NCBI GenBank assembly: GCA_003996215.1 | Contig: QJPP01000279.1 | Location: forward strand, 496,001 to 560,000 | Direction: 5' to 3' | Origin: Jaltomata sinuosa | Lineage: Eukaryota; Streptophyta; Magnoliopsida; Solanales; Solanaceae | DNA length: 64,000 nucleotides | Part shown: positions 37,601-48,717 of the stretch, in pieces | How positions within the stretch are numbered: position 1 is the stretch's first letter | Layout: the number at the start of each line of letters is the position of its first letter | Position numbers and translations under genes: made by a program | The notes under the pieces: model-generated | The model's database searches: none | Told to the model about the DNA's origin: nothing | Seen by the model: only the letters and a program-made list of their open reading frames with translations

Positions 37601-39447
37601 GTAACTTGTGAATTTGATTGAGGCAATTTGATTGCAATCTTGACTCTTTATTTCAAATACTTTATAACTCATCGAAATCCATGTTGTTGTAGTTCAAACA
37701 AACCCTGAATCAACTTCTTTTATTTTGCATTCACACTTTGACACTTCGGTCATAATTTTGAACCTCTTTTAAGTTTTGAAACACTTTGTAGGTCCTTTTG
37801 GTGAATCTTTTATGTGTTTAGTGAATGTTTTACTTGATAATTAGTGTCTTATTGATGTTGTAGTTGCTTTATGAATGTTTTAGCAACAACTAGTATTGCT
37901 TGGGGCTGTATTTGAATTTGTTTTGTAAATGGCAGGTGGTGCATCTTGAAACAACAGATTTATGCATCTGAGAAAAATGCAGAAAAGCGGCGGATAGGGT
38001 CTCTTTTGTCTGACGTTTTATTAAAAAAATTACCAGAAAAAGCAACGGACAACGTCGCTTTTCTGGAAAAAAAAGTCGTGAATTTTTAATTTACATCGGT
38101 GTCTGTCGCTTTTAAAGAAATGTTGTCTGTCGCTTTTGGAAAAGCGACTGACCATTTTTCCACGGAAGTGAGTTTGTCACTTTTTCGTTGCTTTTGGCTA
38201 AAAAAGCGATGGACAACGTCTCTTTTGGCCATCTCTTTTTAGCCTTTCTTTAGTAGTGTGTTACAAGTAATTCAATTCTTCAAGATGGTGGGATATAAAC
38301 ACCTGATCCGTTTAAGATTTCATGTATTTTCAGTCAGATACTCGGTCCTCCAGAATTACATGATTAGAATGCTTTCATTTTTAGCATTATTTTTCATTCT
38401 CAGAAAGTCAGTATTTTTGAGCTATCCAGCATGTCAGGGCGGGCGGCGTGAACTCTGATTCGATCCGGGTATTCAATCCCGCCGCTGAGTTTATTTACAT
38501 ATTCAGTTGGGAGTAGTACTTAGCAAGCACCGAGCAAACGCATTGATGAAGGCTCATCCATTAGTTAGGATGAGACCTTTAGTAGAAGTCCCTAAGTCCC
38601 AGAACTACGGCACCACCGTAGGTTCTAAAGGGTCACCCGTCAGATCAGGCTTGACACCTTAGTCCTTTTGAACATCAGATTAGTGGATCCACGCCAGCCA
38701 GTGTTCATACCCTTGACAAGGTATGAATACCCTTTCCAGCCAGTGTTACAGTTTGTCCCATTGTTAGCTCAGCTTTGGGTATATCGGTTAACAGTAGCTG
38801 CCACAGTTCAGACTCAATTAGTGCATGACCTTGTATTTAGTTAGTTAGTTCACTATTGTTCAGTTACATGTTTACATGGTCATTGCATCATTTTACTTAT
38901 TTTAGTTTCATTTTCAGTTTATTCTTTTATGTTCAGTTGTCTTCTCATGTCCAACATAATAGAATAGTGCATACCCTGCATGCTCAGTAAATTCGAAGTA
39001 CTGATGCATACTTTTGTGTTGTATCCTATCATGATGTAGGTTCAGGTGCTCAGCATCCAAATTACGGTTAGCACAATTTTCTAGTCTTCTCAACAGCAGA
39101 GTTGGTGAGTCCTCATATTTCGAGGACATGATTTATGTTTATTTTATTCAGTTTTTTAGTCTATTAGAGTTAGATGGGGGCTTGTCCCAACAACTCATCT
39201 CGGTAGAGGCTTTCAGACATAGAGTCAGTTTTTAGCTCTAACAGTCAGTTCATATTTCAGACTTATTATACTTATATTCAGAGATACTATTTTATATTCC
39301 CAGACTTATATTTTTACATCAGTTTAGCTTCCACTCATATATTGTTTAATGAAAATGTTTAGTATATGCTAGGCCATGGGTTAACTTGGGGTCATTTGTG
39401 GCTCTAAGCACCATACTGCGCCTAGGAGGTAGCCTCGGGGTGTGACA

Positions 39448-40361
39448 GTTTCTACCCCATTAACCCCCTTAAAATAGTTTTATGCTAAAATAGTCATCTT
39501 TATCAGCCTCGAGGTCCCAAAACACCACAATTAAGTATTAGATCACCAATTCTCATCCTAATAAGTAGTAATTAACAACATAAAAGCATAAGAAATGATA
39601 ATTACGTCTACCCATTCAGTTTTTCATAGTTTTCATAAGTTTCAGGGTTCTAACCCACAATCCACCATTAAAGCCACCCTCATCTATTCTAGGGTGTCAG
39701 AGAATTACTAGATGAAATAGTTGACACGATGAACTTACCTCAAAGAAGAAACATGCTTTAGCATTGAGAAAATCACTTCACAGGTCTTCTAGAATGAGTT
39801 GTTGAAGTTATGAGGTGAGAAACAAGAAATAACTGACTTAAACGCATATTTTGTCTAACATCGCTCGCTGAAGCAGTTCCACCTTCGTTTCACCTGTCCC
39901 ACTATGATGATCAATGCCTTGCTATGATGAGATCTGATAATTTTACTAACCCCATTTATGGTAAAACTCTAACCATTATGACGGTCCCGCTGCAGTGGAA
40001 AATCCATTGTTGCAGTGGTGCCTCGTTAAACAGTATCTCTATAGAATTGTACCGAGTTCTATTTCACAATACAAATATCATATCACGACACTATAACAAA
40101 AACCCAAGGTGCAAACCATTGTAAAACCTCACTAGAAACTCTATCATAGTCTCAGAATTCCCTACGAAGGTCTAGTTCACTAGATCACTCCTTAACAAAA
40201 TACAACACAACATAATAAGGCATGAATCATCATGATTACACAAAAGTTTCAGTTTTAAGCCTCCCCATTTTTGAGTTTTTATCAACTCAATATTACTACA
40301 GGAACTCTAACAAGAGTACCATGGCCCTATTCACCCCATAACGATTGAATGGACCGTTACA
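39448..40361 (-). repeat. Partial 3' LTR of the minus-strand chromovirus
   Basis: The right end gaccgttaca (40361) corresponds on the minus strand to the LTR start TGTAACGGTCC, just after the chromodomain and stop of the minus-strand element. The left end is not recognisable and is probably cut by the neighbouring LTR that ends at 39447. A near-palindrome CCGCTGCAGTGG lies at 39987-39998 in the U3 part. Nothing else was recognised in this stretch. Confidence 0.45.
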
Positions 40362-40439
40362 TCATATACCAATTAAACTACTATTTATTTCTACACAGAC
40401 AAGAAAGGAAATAAGGGAAGAAATACATGACTCATCGAA

Positions 40440-41114
40440 AAGCTAGAGATACTTGCTACGCATATCTAATTTGGTCTTCCAAGTGGCCTCCTCCACATGA
40501 TGATTCTTCCACTGGATCTTCACAGTAGCAATCTCTTTGGATCTCAGCTTACGGACCTCTCTATCTAAGCTAGCCATATGCTCCTCTTCATAAGATAAAT
40601 TCTCATCAAACAAGAATGAATTTCAGCAAATGATATAATTACCATCACTATGATACCTTTTCAACATTGAAAGATGAAACACCGGGTGAACTCCTGACAA
40701 ACCTAGAGGCAAAGCTAATTCATAAGCTACCTCCCCTATATACCTAAGAATCTCAAACGGACCAATGTATCTCGAATTAAACTTATCTCTCTTTCCAAAC
40801 CTTATCACACCCTTTATGAGTGAGACCTTGAGCAAAACTTGTTCTCCTACCATGAATCCCATGTCTCAAACCTTTCGATCTGCATACTTTTATTGCCTAC
40901 TCTGGACTGCTAAGAGTTTATCTTGAATTACCTTGACCTTCTCCATTTCCTCCCTCAAAAGATCAGTACTCCATGATCTCACCTTAAAGGCATCAAACCA
41001 ATCAATAGGTGATCTACATCTTCTTCTATGCAAAGCGTCAAATGGAGCCATATCAATGCTTGAATGATAACTATTAGTATAACCAAACTCTGCTAATGAA
41101 AAAACTGATCCCAA
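40440..41114 (-). pseudogene. Chromovirus chromodomain and integrase C-terminus
   Basis: Minus-strand coding remnants. The integrase tail at 41114-40890 has SYHSSIDMAPFDALHRRRCRS. The GPY/F module at 40862-40623 has GEQVLLKVSLIKGV, IGPFEILRYIGEVAYEL and HPVFHLSMLKRY. Then, in a continuing but broken frame (about 40620-40440), a chromodomain is readable with the segments EEEHMASLDREVRKL, TVKIQWKNHHVEEATW and MRSKYL. Chromodomains guide integration towards certain chromatin. Stops separate the parts. The arrangement and wording match Del/Tekay-type chromoviruses. Confidence 0.85.
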
Positions 41115-43355
41115 TGATCATCAAACTCTATCAGACAAGCTCGGAGCATATCCTCCAAGACCTGAATCGTCTGCTTAAACTGCCCATCAGTCTGAGAGTG
41201 AAATTTTGTACTAAGATCTAGCCTAGTACTCAACTCAGCCTACAAGGTTCTCCAAAAGTTAGATGTAAACTGCATACTCCTATCCGAGATAGTGAAACCA
41301 GAATTCCATGTAACCAAACAATCTCACGGATATATAACTTGGCTAACTTCTCTACATTTATAGGTCACCTGAAAACTGGTATGAAATATGCAGACTTAGT
41401 CAACCTATCAACAATAACCCATATGGAGTCAAACTTGGCCAAGGTGTTTGAAAGACTAACCACAAAATCCATAGCTATCCTTTTTCAGTTTCATTCAGGA
41501 ATGGACATCCTCTGAAGTGTTCCTTTGGTTCTATGTTGCTCATACTTTACCTATTGACAATTTAGACACTGGGTAACAAATTCCATAATATCATGCTTCA
41601 TCCTACCCCGCCAATAGTGTTGTCTCAGATCATGGTATATTTTGGTGGCACTAGGATATATAGAATATCTTGAACTATGAGCCTCGGACAGGATAGTCTT
41701 AATTAGACATTAACACAGGGAATACATACATGCTCTTTAATCCTTTAAACACCTTTACCATCAATCACAGTCTTCTTGGCCTCTTTCTGCAAGACTTTAT
41801 CGTGGATCTTGCTCAACTTGGCATCCTTGAACTGTTTGGTCTTAATCTTCTCCAGAAATGATAATCTTGCCTCCGCACAAGCCAACACTCCACCAGATTT
41901 GGATACATCAAGTCTCATAAAACTATTAGTCAGAGTTTGAACCTCTCTAGCCAACGGATACTTCGTAGCCTCCAAACAAGCCAGACTACACATACTTCCT
42001 ACTCAGAGCATCAGCCACCATATTTGCCTTACTCGGATGGTATAAAATATTGATATCATAATTACTAAGCAGCTTCATCCATTTCTGCTACCTCAAATTA
42101 AGATATTTTGAGTAAACACATATTGTAAACTGCGGTGATCAATAAATACCTCACAACAGACATCATAGAGATAGTGTCTCTAAATCTTTAGACCAAACAC
42201 CACTGTTGCCAACTCTAACTCATGCGTAGGATAGTTTTTTTCATGCACCTTTAGCTTCCTAGAAGCATATGAAGTGACCTTCCTATCTTGCATCAAAATA
42301 GTACCCAAACCAGAACAAAAAGCATCACAATAAGCTACAAAATTCTTATTCTCCACAGGTAATGCTAGGATGGGAGTCGTAGTCAATAAAGTCTTGAGCC
42401 TTGGAAAACTCTCCTCACACTCATTGGACCACTAAAATGGCATATCCTTCTGAGTCAAGTGGGTCAACTAAGAAGCAATAGAAGAAACCCCTTCACAAAC
42501 ACGCGATAGTAGCTAGCCAGCCCCATAAAACTACAGATCTCTGTCACTAAAGTAGGCCTAGCCCAACTCTTAACTACCTCCATAATCCCTTTATTCAAAA
42601 CTACATGCCCCAAGAAGGACACAGATTCTAACCAAAATTCACATTTAGAGAACTTAACATATAACTATTTTTCTCTCAACAACCCTAAAACAATTCTCAA
42701 ATGATTCTCATGCTCCTCCTTACTCCTCGAATACACCAGTATATCATCAATAAAATCAATCACAAATGAATCAAGATATGCTTAAATATAACATTCATCA
42801 TACTGATGAAAGCAGTTGGGGCATTAGTAAGCCTTAAAGACATAACCAAAAACTCATAATGCTCATACCTAGTCCGAAAGCCATCTTAGGAATATCCTTA
42901 GTCCAAATCTTCAATTGATGATACCTTGACCTCAAGTCAATCTTAGAGAAGACCAAGCACCTTGAAACTAATCAAACAAGTCATCTATACGGGGAAGGAT
43001 ACTTATTTTGGATACTGACTTTGTTCTGCTAGTGGTAATCAATGCACATACGCATGATCCCATATTTATTCTTTACAAACAACATAGGAGCACCCCACCG
43101 GGAGGTACTCAGATGAATAAATCCCTTATTAAGTAGATTTTGCAACTACACTTTTAACTCTCTTAACTCAGTCGGTGCTATCCAATATAGGGAAACAAAA
43201 ATAGGGCGGGTCCTTAGCTCTAAGTCGATATAGAAATCAATATTGCAATCTGGTGGCATGCCATATAAATCTGCGGAAAACACTTTCAATAATTTATGCA
43301 CTATAGGGATTGACTCAATAGGTGGAACCTCTGCACTAATATCCTGAAGGTTCAC
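41115..43355 (-). pseudogene. Chromovirus RT, RNase H and integrase core, heavily decayed
   Basis: Recognisable minus-strand pieces are: the RT start at 43355-43146 (PPDCNIDFYIDLELRTRPI, WIAPTELRELK); the RNase H domain at 42386-42180 (PVENKNFVAYCDAFCSGLG with the first catalytic Asp, ASRKLKVHEKNYPTHELEL with the Glu); and linker and integrase N-terminal material at 41993-41745. The intervening bases translate to family-like fragments broken by many stops. No frame longer than about 80 codons survives, so this is an old, inactive copy. Confidence 0.8.
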
Positions 43356-43573
43356 ATGCCAGGCACCCCCTTTCTACTAACTTCTTAGCACAAATAAAAG
43401 ATATTATCTTCTTATGAACGGACTACAATCACCCTTCACTCAAGCCTAGACATACCCGACATAGCTATAACAACTATTTTAGCATGATAATATAAGATTG
43501 CATGATACAGAGACAAATAACTCATCCCCAGAATAACATTAAAGTTAATTATATCTAAAATCACTAAGTCTAC

Positions 43574-43828
43574 CTAGGTTTTATATTCTATGAACATTAC
43601 AATACATAAATGGTAGACTCTATCTATAATCATTGAATCACAAATAGGAGTGAAACTATAGATAGGAACATCAAGCAAATCACATACCATATTTAGTCCC
43701 ATATCAAAGTATGTAGACACATAAGAGAAAGTGAAACCCAAATCAAATAAAGATGTAGCCATATGGTCACAGACTAGAATAGCACATGTGATAACTGCAT
43801 CAGACGCCTCTACCTCAGGTCTACCCAA
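43574..43828 (-). pseudogene. Chromovirus retropepsin-like protease remnant
   Basis: An 84-codon minus-strand frame with CAILVCDHMATSLFDLGFTFSYVS. The catalytic Asp is present (LFD), but the usual D-S/T-G triplet is D-L-G, and the following Ser/Thr context is altered (GFT). Later IIDRVYHLC corresponds to the second half of the fold. It sits between the zinc knuckle and the RT, as expected. The altered active-site triplet and nearby stops mean it is not functional. Confidence 0.75.
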
Positions 43829-44037
43829 AATAGCATAATAGCGTATTTATTCACCTGTCTGTGCCTTGCCTCTGTTCGGCTGAGCATCATTCCTACTAGT
43901 TTGACCACCGCCTCGATTAGGCTGGGTACTACCTATATCTTCAATGTGGACACCCCGCCCAAGATGAGGATGGTCTCTACCATACAAATCACTTCTCCTA
44001 CCAGCTGGAGCCGAAGCTCAAGGAGCCTACTACTGAA

Positions 44038-44977
44038 CTATCTGACCACTCGTCTGAACCTAGGACACCATCTCCGGATATGTCTGACCTCACCATACTT
44101 ATGACAGGTCTTCTCTAAGGTAGGCTGCTGAGCTAAAGCCAAAGATGTAGAATAACCTCCATAATATGAATAATCGGGTTGTGCACTCTCTGTATAACCT
44201 AAAGAATACTGGTTGGTCCTTAATGGACCCCCAACTAAAACCTGCATAGCCGACTGAATGGGGAATCTAGAGTATCCCTGATAAACTGGGACCTTAAAGA
44301 AGGAATCATTGTAACTACCACTCTTGCGGGCCTTCTTCTCTGCAGTCTTAGCATAGTTATCCTTCTTAATCCCCTCAACATTCCAAACATGATCAACTAC
44401 CTACTGAAAAGTATTCCCTGAAGATACCATCAGAAGAGCTGACAACTGAAGCCCCACATTCAATCTCTTTACAAATTGCATGATCCTCTCCTCCTCGGTG
44501 GGCAACAACTGTAAGGAATACCTGAATAATAAGTGAAATCGAGCCTCATAAGTTACAACCAACAAACTACCCTAATCAATGTTGGTAAACTCATCATGTC
44601 TCCTATCTTACAAGGTACGGGGAAATACTTCTCCAATAAATGAAGTAAAACCGAGTCTAAATTAATGGAGGCGACCCATCTAGTCTACACTCCACAAAAG
44701 CTCACCACAAGGACTTAGCATACCCTAACAGCTAAAAAGTAACAAAGTCAAGACCATACCTCTTTACCGCCCCTATCTTGTGAAGCCTCTCGTGATAATT
44801 GATGATGAACTTATATGCATTCTCTGACTCAGTACCATAGAAGACTAGATGTTTTATCTTAGTGAACCTCCAAAATAAATCATGCTTCTCTCCAATTATC
44901 ACCGATCTTGAAAATACCCCAGTTTGAGAAATTTTATCCATCTTCAAGAGATAAGAATGAAAGTAGTTAGATATCAA
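44038..44977 (-). pseudogene. Chromovirus gag remnant with damaged zinc knuckle
   Basis: Minus-strand pieces 44977-44732 (FYGTESENAYKFIINYHERLHKIG) and 44247-44038 (zinc-knuckle region CHKYGEVRHIRRWC). The knuckle should read C-X2-C-X4-H-X4-C; here the second Cys is Tyr. Gag packages element RNA. Sequence between the pieces translates to gag-like fragments with stops. Confidence 0.78.
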
Positions 44978-45094
44978 TTTGGATCACCAGATACCAATTA
45001 GAATCAAGTAATAACATGAAAGAATGAAAAAAATTGAGTTTTCCTAGTGTCTTGTTGCCTCTCGAGGAGCGGTACATACATTTTTATACCATTT

Positions 45095-45165
45095 GCAAGA
45101 CTCTACTAGACACATCCTTGTACAATGAGATCGATGAATCTAGCGCTATGATATTAACTTTATCA
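45095..45165 (-). other. Chromovirus leader and decayed primer-binding site
   Basis: gcaagactctactagacac (45095-45113) also occurs just inside the LARD 5' ends at 14302-14320 and, with one base changed at its start, at 7598-7616. The following gcgctatgatattaact (about 45143-45159) aligns with gctctgataccaagt, a decayed minus-strand tRNA-Met primer site. This places the 5' end of the minus-strand chromovirus near 45165. Confidence 0.7.
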
Positions 45166-46086
45166 TGATATAAATTATCGTGATTGACACTCACACTAAT
45201 CCTCTGATGGGCGAACCATAACTTAGCAACTAACCCAAGCAATTATAAATTCATTTAACAGATATTAAAGCATTCAAAAATAAATCTAAGAGTTTTAAAT
45301 ATTAAATAAAATAAAAATGTAGAAGTCTAACTATTACAATCCTAAAGCCCAAAAGCCATCGTATAAGGAGTGTAACTTACAATGTCTAAAATTTAAAATG
45401 CCATCGTACAAGGACTCTAACTAACAATATTGTGATCGTATAGTTTTTTCATGACTTCTTATGTCTGTTGTTAGTGACTAATATGTATAGTATTGATTGA
45501 CATTGGTATATCTGGAGTTGATTTAATTACCTGATTATTGTTGACTACTTAATTTTTGTAGTTACATGGTTACTTACTGTTGTACCTATCTACTGCCTTA
45601 TTTGACTACATGATATATACTTGTTACTAATTTGTATTGGTCTATGATGCCTACCGATATATAGTATTTGTATAATGCTGCTTCTAGACTTTTCTTTAAG
45701 CACAGACTGTATATCAGAGTCTTCTACGCGACCTTGCATCTAGTGTCGCTACTGGTTCGAACTGAGGGTAAGATACTTCCTGTCCAGGCTGCCGTAAATC
45801 TTCTTGATAGATGTCTATTTCTTTCAGACATTATTTTTTTATTTTTCTATTTTTAAGCATTGTTAGTTAGAGTCCTTGTACGATAATTTTTGGGTTTTAG
45901 GATTGTAATCGTTAGACTTTCACACTTTTATTTTATTTGATATTTAAAACTCTTAAATTTATTTTTTGAATGCCTTAATATCTGTTAAATGAATCTGTAA
46001 TTGCTTCGGTTTAGTTTCTAAGTTATGGTTCGCCTACCGAAGAGTTAGTGTGGGTTTCAATCACGATAGTTTGAATCATAATAATT
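45165..46086. repeat. Diverged large inverted repeat (two ~250-bp arms)
   Basis: The left arm, about 45165-45427, and right arm, about 45845-46086, are imperfect reverse complements. Shared landmarks are ggcgaaccataacttag (left about 45211) against ctaagttatggttcgcc (right about 46018), and acaatcctaaa against tttaggattgt. The left arm sits where the 5' LTR of the minus-strand chromovirus should begin. The simplest reading is two related LTR ends in opposite orientation with about 420 bp between them, which holds nothing else I recognise. Confidence 0.75.
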
Positions 46087-46384
46087 TATTTTTTTACTAT
46101 CTTTGTATTTTTTAATTTTTGGGTACAGTTTGTTTACATTTTGATTCTTACATATTAGATTATGTAAACTTTATAATTATTGTTTATCTTGATTGAAATA
46201 TTCTTTCTATAATAATTAATTAATTAATGAAGAGAAATACTTTTGCCTTCCTTGAATATTTCTATATGTGTAGACGGTTGACATTATATAATTGAGACAT
46301 TTCTTGAAAAATTCAAAGTAACAATTATCTACTATATGTAAGTCTAAGTCGAACAAACTATAATTACCGATATACCATATCGCA
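46087..46384. other. AT-rich spacer
   Basis: AT-rich DNA between the inverted repeat and the solo LTR. It includes taattaattaatta at about 46213. No gene or element end was recognised other than the TSD base run at its right edge. Confidence 0.5.
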
Positions 46385-48513
46385 TGTAACATCTCAGAAT
46401 TTAAACCAGCCTTTAAACTTGAATTTCTGAAATTTCTAAAGTTCCCAAGGATCACGAATAAGATCATGGGTTGTCGTTCTGGACCGTGACCCGTGGTCTG
46501 ATCTGTTGTTTGACCACCTATTATACTTTCTATTAGTCTATGAGTCACTTTATGGATTGTGGTTTGGAATGACGACCCGTCCTGTGACTCATGGTCCTGA
46601 TGATCAGATGACCCTCCATAAAAGGTCCTGAAAACTACAGTTCTAGTGACGACCCATAATCTCATTCCACGGGCCATCCTGTTGGTCGTGATTTCTGAGG
46701 ATCAGAGGATCCTCACTTTCCTAAGTTAAAATTATGGTTCAGTTGTTGACCCATCATTTTGAACCACGGGTCGTCCTACCATCCGTAGTTCTGGAGGATC
46801 AGAGGACCTTCACTTTCCTAGGTAAAAACCATGGGTCACAGGATGGATCATCATTCCAAACCATGATCTGTAGACCCACCCGTGGTGAAGTCGAGTCACT
46901 CAGTAGTTTTTCAAGATTATATTTTAGGGGTATTTTTGTAATTTTTCATCCTCTTAACTCCTAAGTGAGGTTATTTTGGACTATTCTAGGAGGATTTTAT
47001 CTCTAATTATCCTAAGTCTTCTCTCAAACCCTCATTCAAGTTCTAAAAAGGGGGAAAAAACTCCATTCTCTCAAGCTTCAAGCTCTAAGCTAAGGATTTC
47101 ACCTCCAAGTCTCCATCTTTTTCATCCTAGATTAAGAAAGCTTCAATTCAGGTATGTGGGTATTCAATAAAAGATTCTTTCACTCTTATGCCCAAAACTC
47201 TCAAATTTTATATTGATTTTCATGAACTTCAAATTAGGGTTTTTATCCAATTCTTATGGGCTTTTCTATAATTTTTTTTCTCTTTAATCTACTATTAAAT
47301 CTAATACTAAATTGTATGGTTTTGCATGGGTTTTTACAAGTGAATTCCTATTTCATGAACTGAAGGCTAACTATAGCCAATTTTGCATGCGTAGATTGAT
47401 TCAAGCAAATTGACATATTTCATAGCATGACCTCATGAATTTCAAGCAATTGCGTGCCTTGTTTCTTTTTTTTTTATAAAATCATGCATGATTATGGAAT
47501 TTAAACTAGTGTGCAAACTTCTAAGATATAAATTATTATGAAAAATAAGACAACCGATGTGCCATCAATACTCATGAATAATTTTCTAAAATAAGGTTTG
47601 TGAGTATTATGAAGATCGGGGTTGTAATCATGATTATGTGAGCACTATAATATATTTTGAGAGTAGTATTTAGTACCGAGCGATGAGGGTTCTTGATAAC
47701 CCGAATCCAAAATTATATTGCCACCGTAGGTTATGTATCGCCCAATGGGCTTATAAAAGTGGTTCCACGCTATGACATGTATGGTGCCCTGTGTCTTTGC
47801 AAGGTACAGGACAGCTGTATCAACTAGGGTTATATAGTTGGATTCCATGTCACTCACATGGTCTATTGTCAGTTGTGAGAAACTCCCCTATAAATGTTTT
47901 CAAGCTTTTAAGTTATATGATATTCTATTTTGAAGCTTTACTCATTACCGTATGTCTTATGCTTCAAATTATGACCTTTATTATGTTCTCTTCTATTATG
48001 CATGAACTCTGATTTAAGCATGTTTTAAATACATTCACTTATGTTATTGCGTACATTCACATACTTGGTACATCCTATAGTACTGACGCATATTCTTGTG
48101 TTGCATTCTATTATGATGCAGATTTATGTTCCCGCTCTCAGGCTCGTGGCTAGAGACCGCAGACCATCCAGTGTTTGTTGGTGAGTCCTCATCTTTCGAG
48201 GACTAGTTATGAGTGTCGTTACTTTTATGGCCTTCTTCAGTACTTTGAGTTAGCTGGGGTCTTGTCCCAGCAACTCATTATGTCTTATGTAGAGGCTTTT
48301 CAGACATAGTTGGTTATTCGTGTTTCATGTTCCAGATTTGGTACTCTTAGACCTTTATCTTATATAGAGTTGATTTGCCTATTTCTATTAAATTTGCTTC
48401 TGCTATGATTAAGTATGGTTTGCCTAAGTTATGCAAATGCCAAGGGTTAACGTGGAACCACTTGTGGTTTCGGGTCCTATGTTACGGCTAGGGGGTAGCC
48501 TCGGGGTGTGACA
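46385..48513 (+). repeat. Solo LTR of Del/Tekay-like family with perfect TSD
   Basis: A 2129-bp LTR beginning TGTAACATCTC and ending GGGGTGTGACA, flanked by the perfect 5-bp duplication TCGCA (46380-46384 and 48514-48518). No internal region. The ending and middle resemble the chromovirus 3' LTR at 33579-39447. A GC-richer cluster with CACGGGTCGTC-like motifs occupies about 46450-46890, near the start (U3) as in the other LTRs. Confidence 0.92.
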
Positions 48514-48662
48514 TCGCACTTTATCAAAATCAAACTTAAAATTACCGAACCATAATAAATTAACTTGGTATGATAATGATTTAGTATTTTTAATAATCAA
48601 AATTAACGAACTAAATTTTTTAATATAATATTGTACCGCACCATACCATGAATATTCCTACC

Positions 48663-48717
48663 ATTTTTTTAAAAATACTTCTTTTATTTTATTACATAAA
48701 GGCAAAGAAGGGGAAGG
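48663..48717 (-). repeat. 3' tail of a SINE interrupted by a solo LTR
   Basis: Left fragment of a tRNA-derived SINE whose head lies at 54464-54570. The pair is bracketed by a 9-bp direct repeat ATTCCTACC (48654-48662 and 54571-54579), the expected SINE target duplication. The fragment contains the T/A-rich tail (on the minus strand ATAAAATAAAAG then a short A/T run). Confidence 0.65.

Larger units (their letters stand above)
34520..38258. mobile_element. Non-autonomous CACTA (En/Spm-type) transposon
   Basis: Starts CACTACTAAAAATAGC and ends with the matching inverted end (plus ...TTTAGTAGTG). It is flanked by the 3-bp duplication TGT (34517-34519 and 38259-38261), as CACTA elements make. Subterminal regions (about 34540-35030 and 37980-38240) carry many copies of GACGGACAACGTC and its complement, typical of subterminal transposase-binding repeats. 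There is no transposase frame. The interior is low-complexity, T-rich tandem repeats. It was inserted into the chromovirus LTR after that LTR existed. Confidence 0.92.
33579..39447 (+). repeat. 3' LTR of chromovirus, split by a CACTA insertion
   Basis: The LTR starts TGTGACACTTCG and ends CTCGGGGTGTGACA. Without the 3739-bp CACTA element and its 3-bp duplication it is about 2.13 kb, nearly the length of the solo LTR at 46385-48513. The two share the ending and a downstream phrase (ggtgagtcctcatntttcgagga at about 39105 and 48180). A palindromic cluster at 33648-33970 is built on CACGGGCCGTGG. The segment 38580-38840 matches, in reverse, the middle of LARD LTRs A-C (gttaaccgac, gtggatccac, taaaggtcat), so the families are related. 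Confidence 0.88.
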
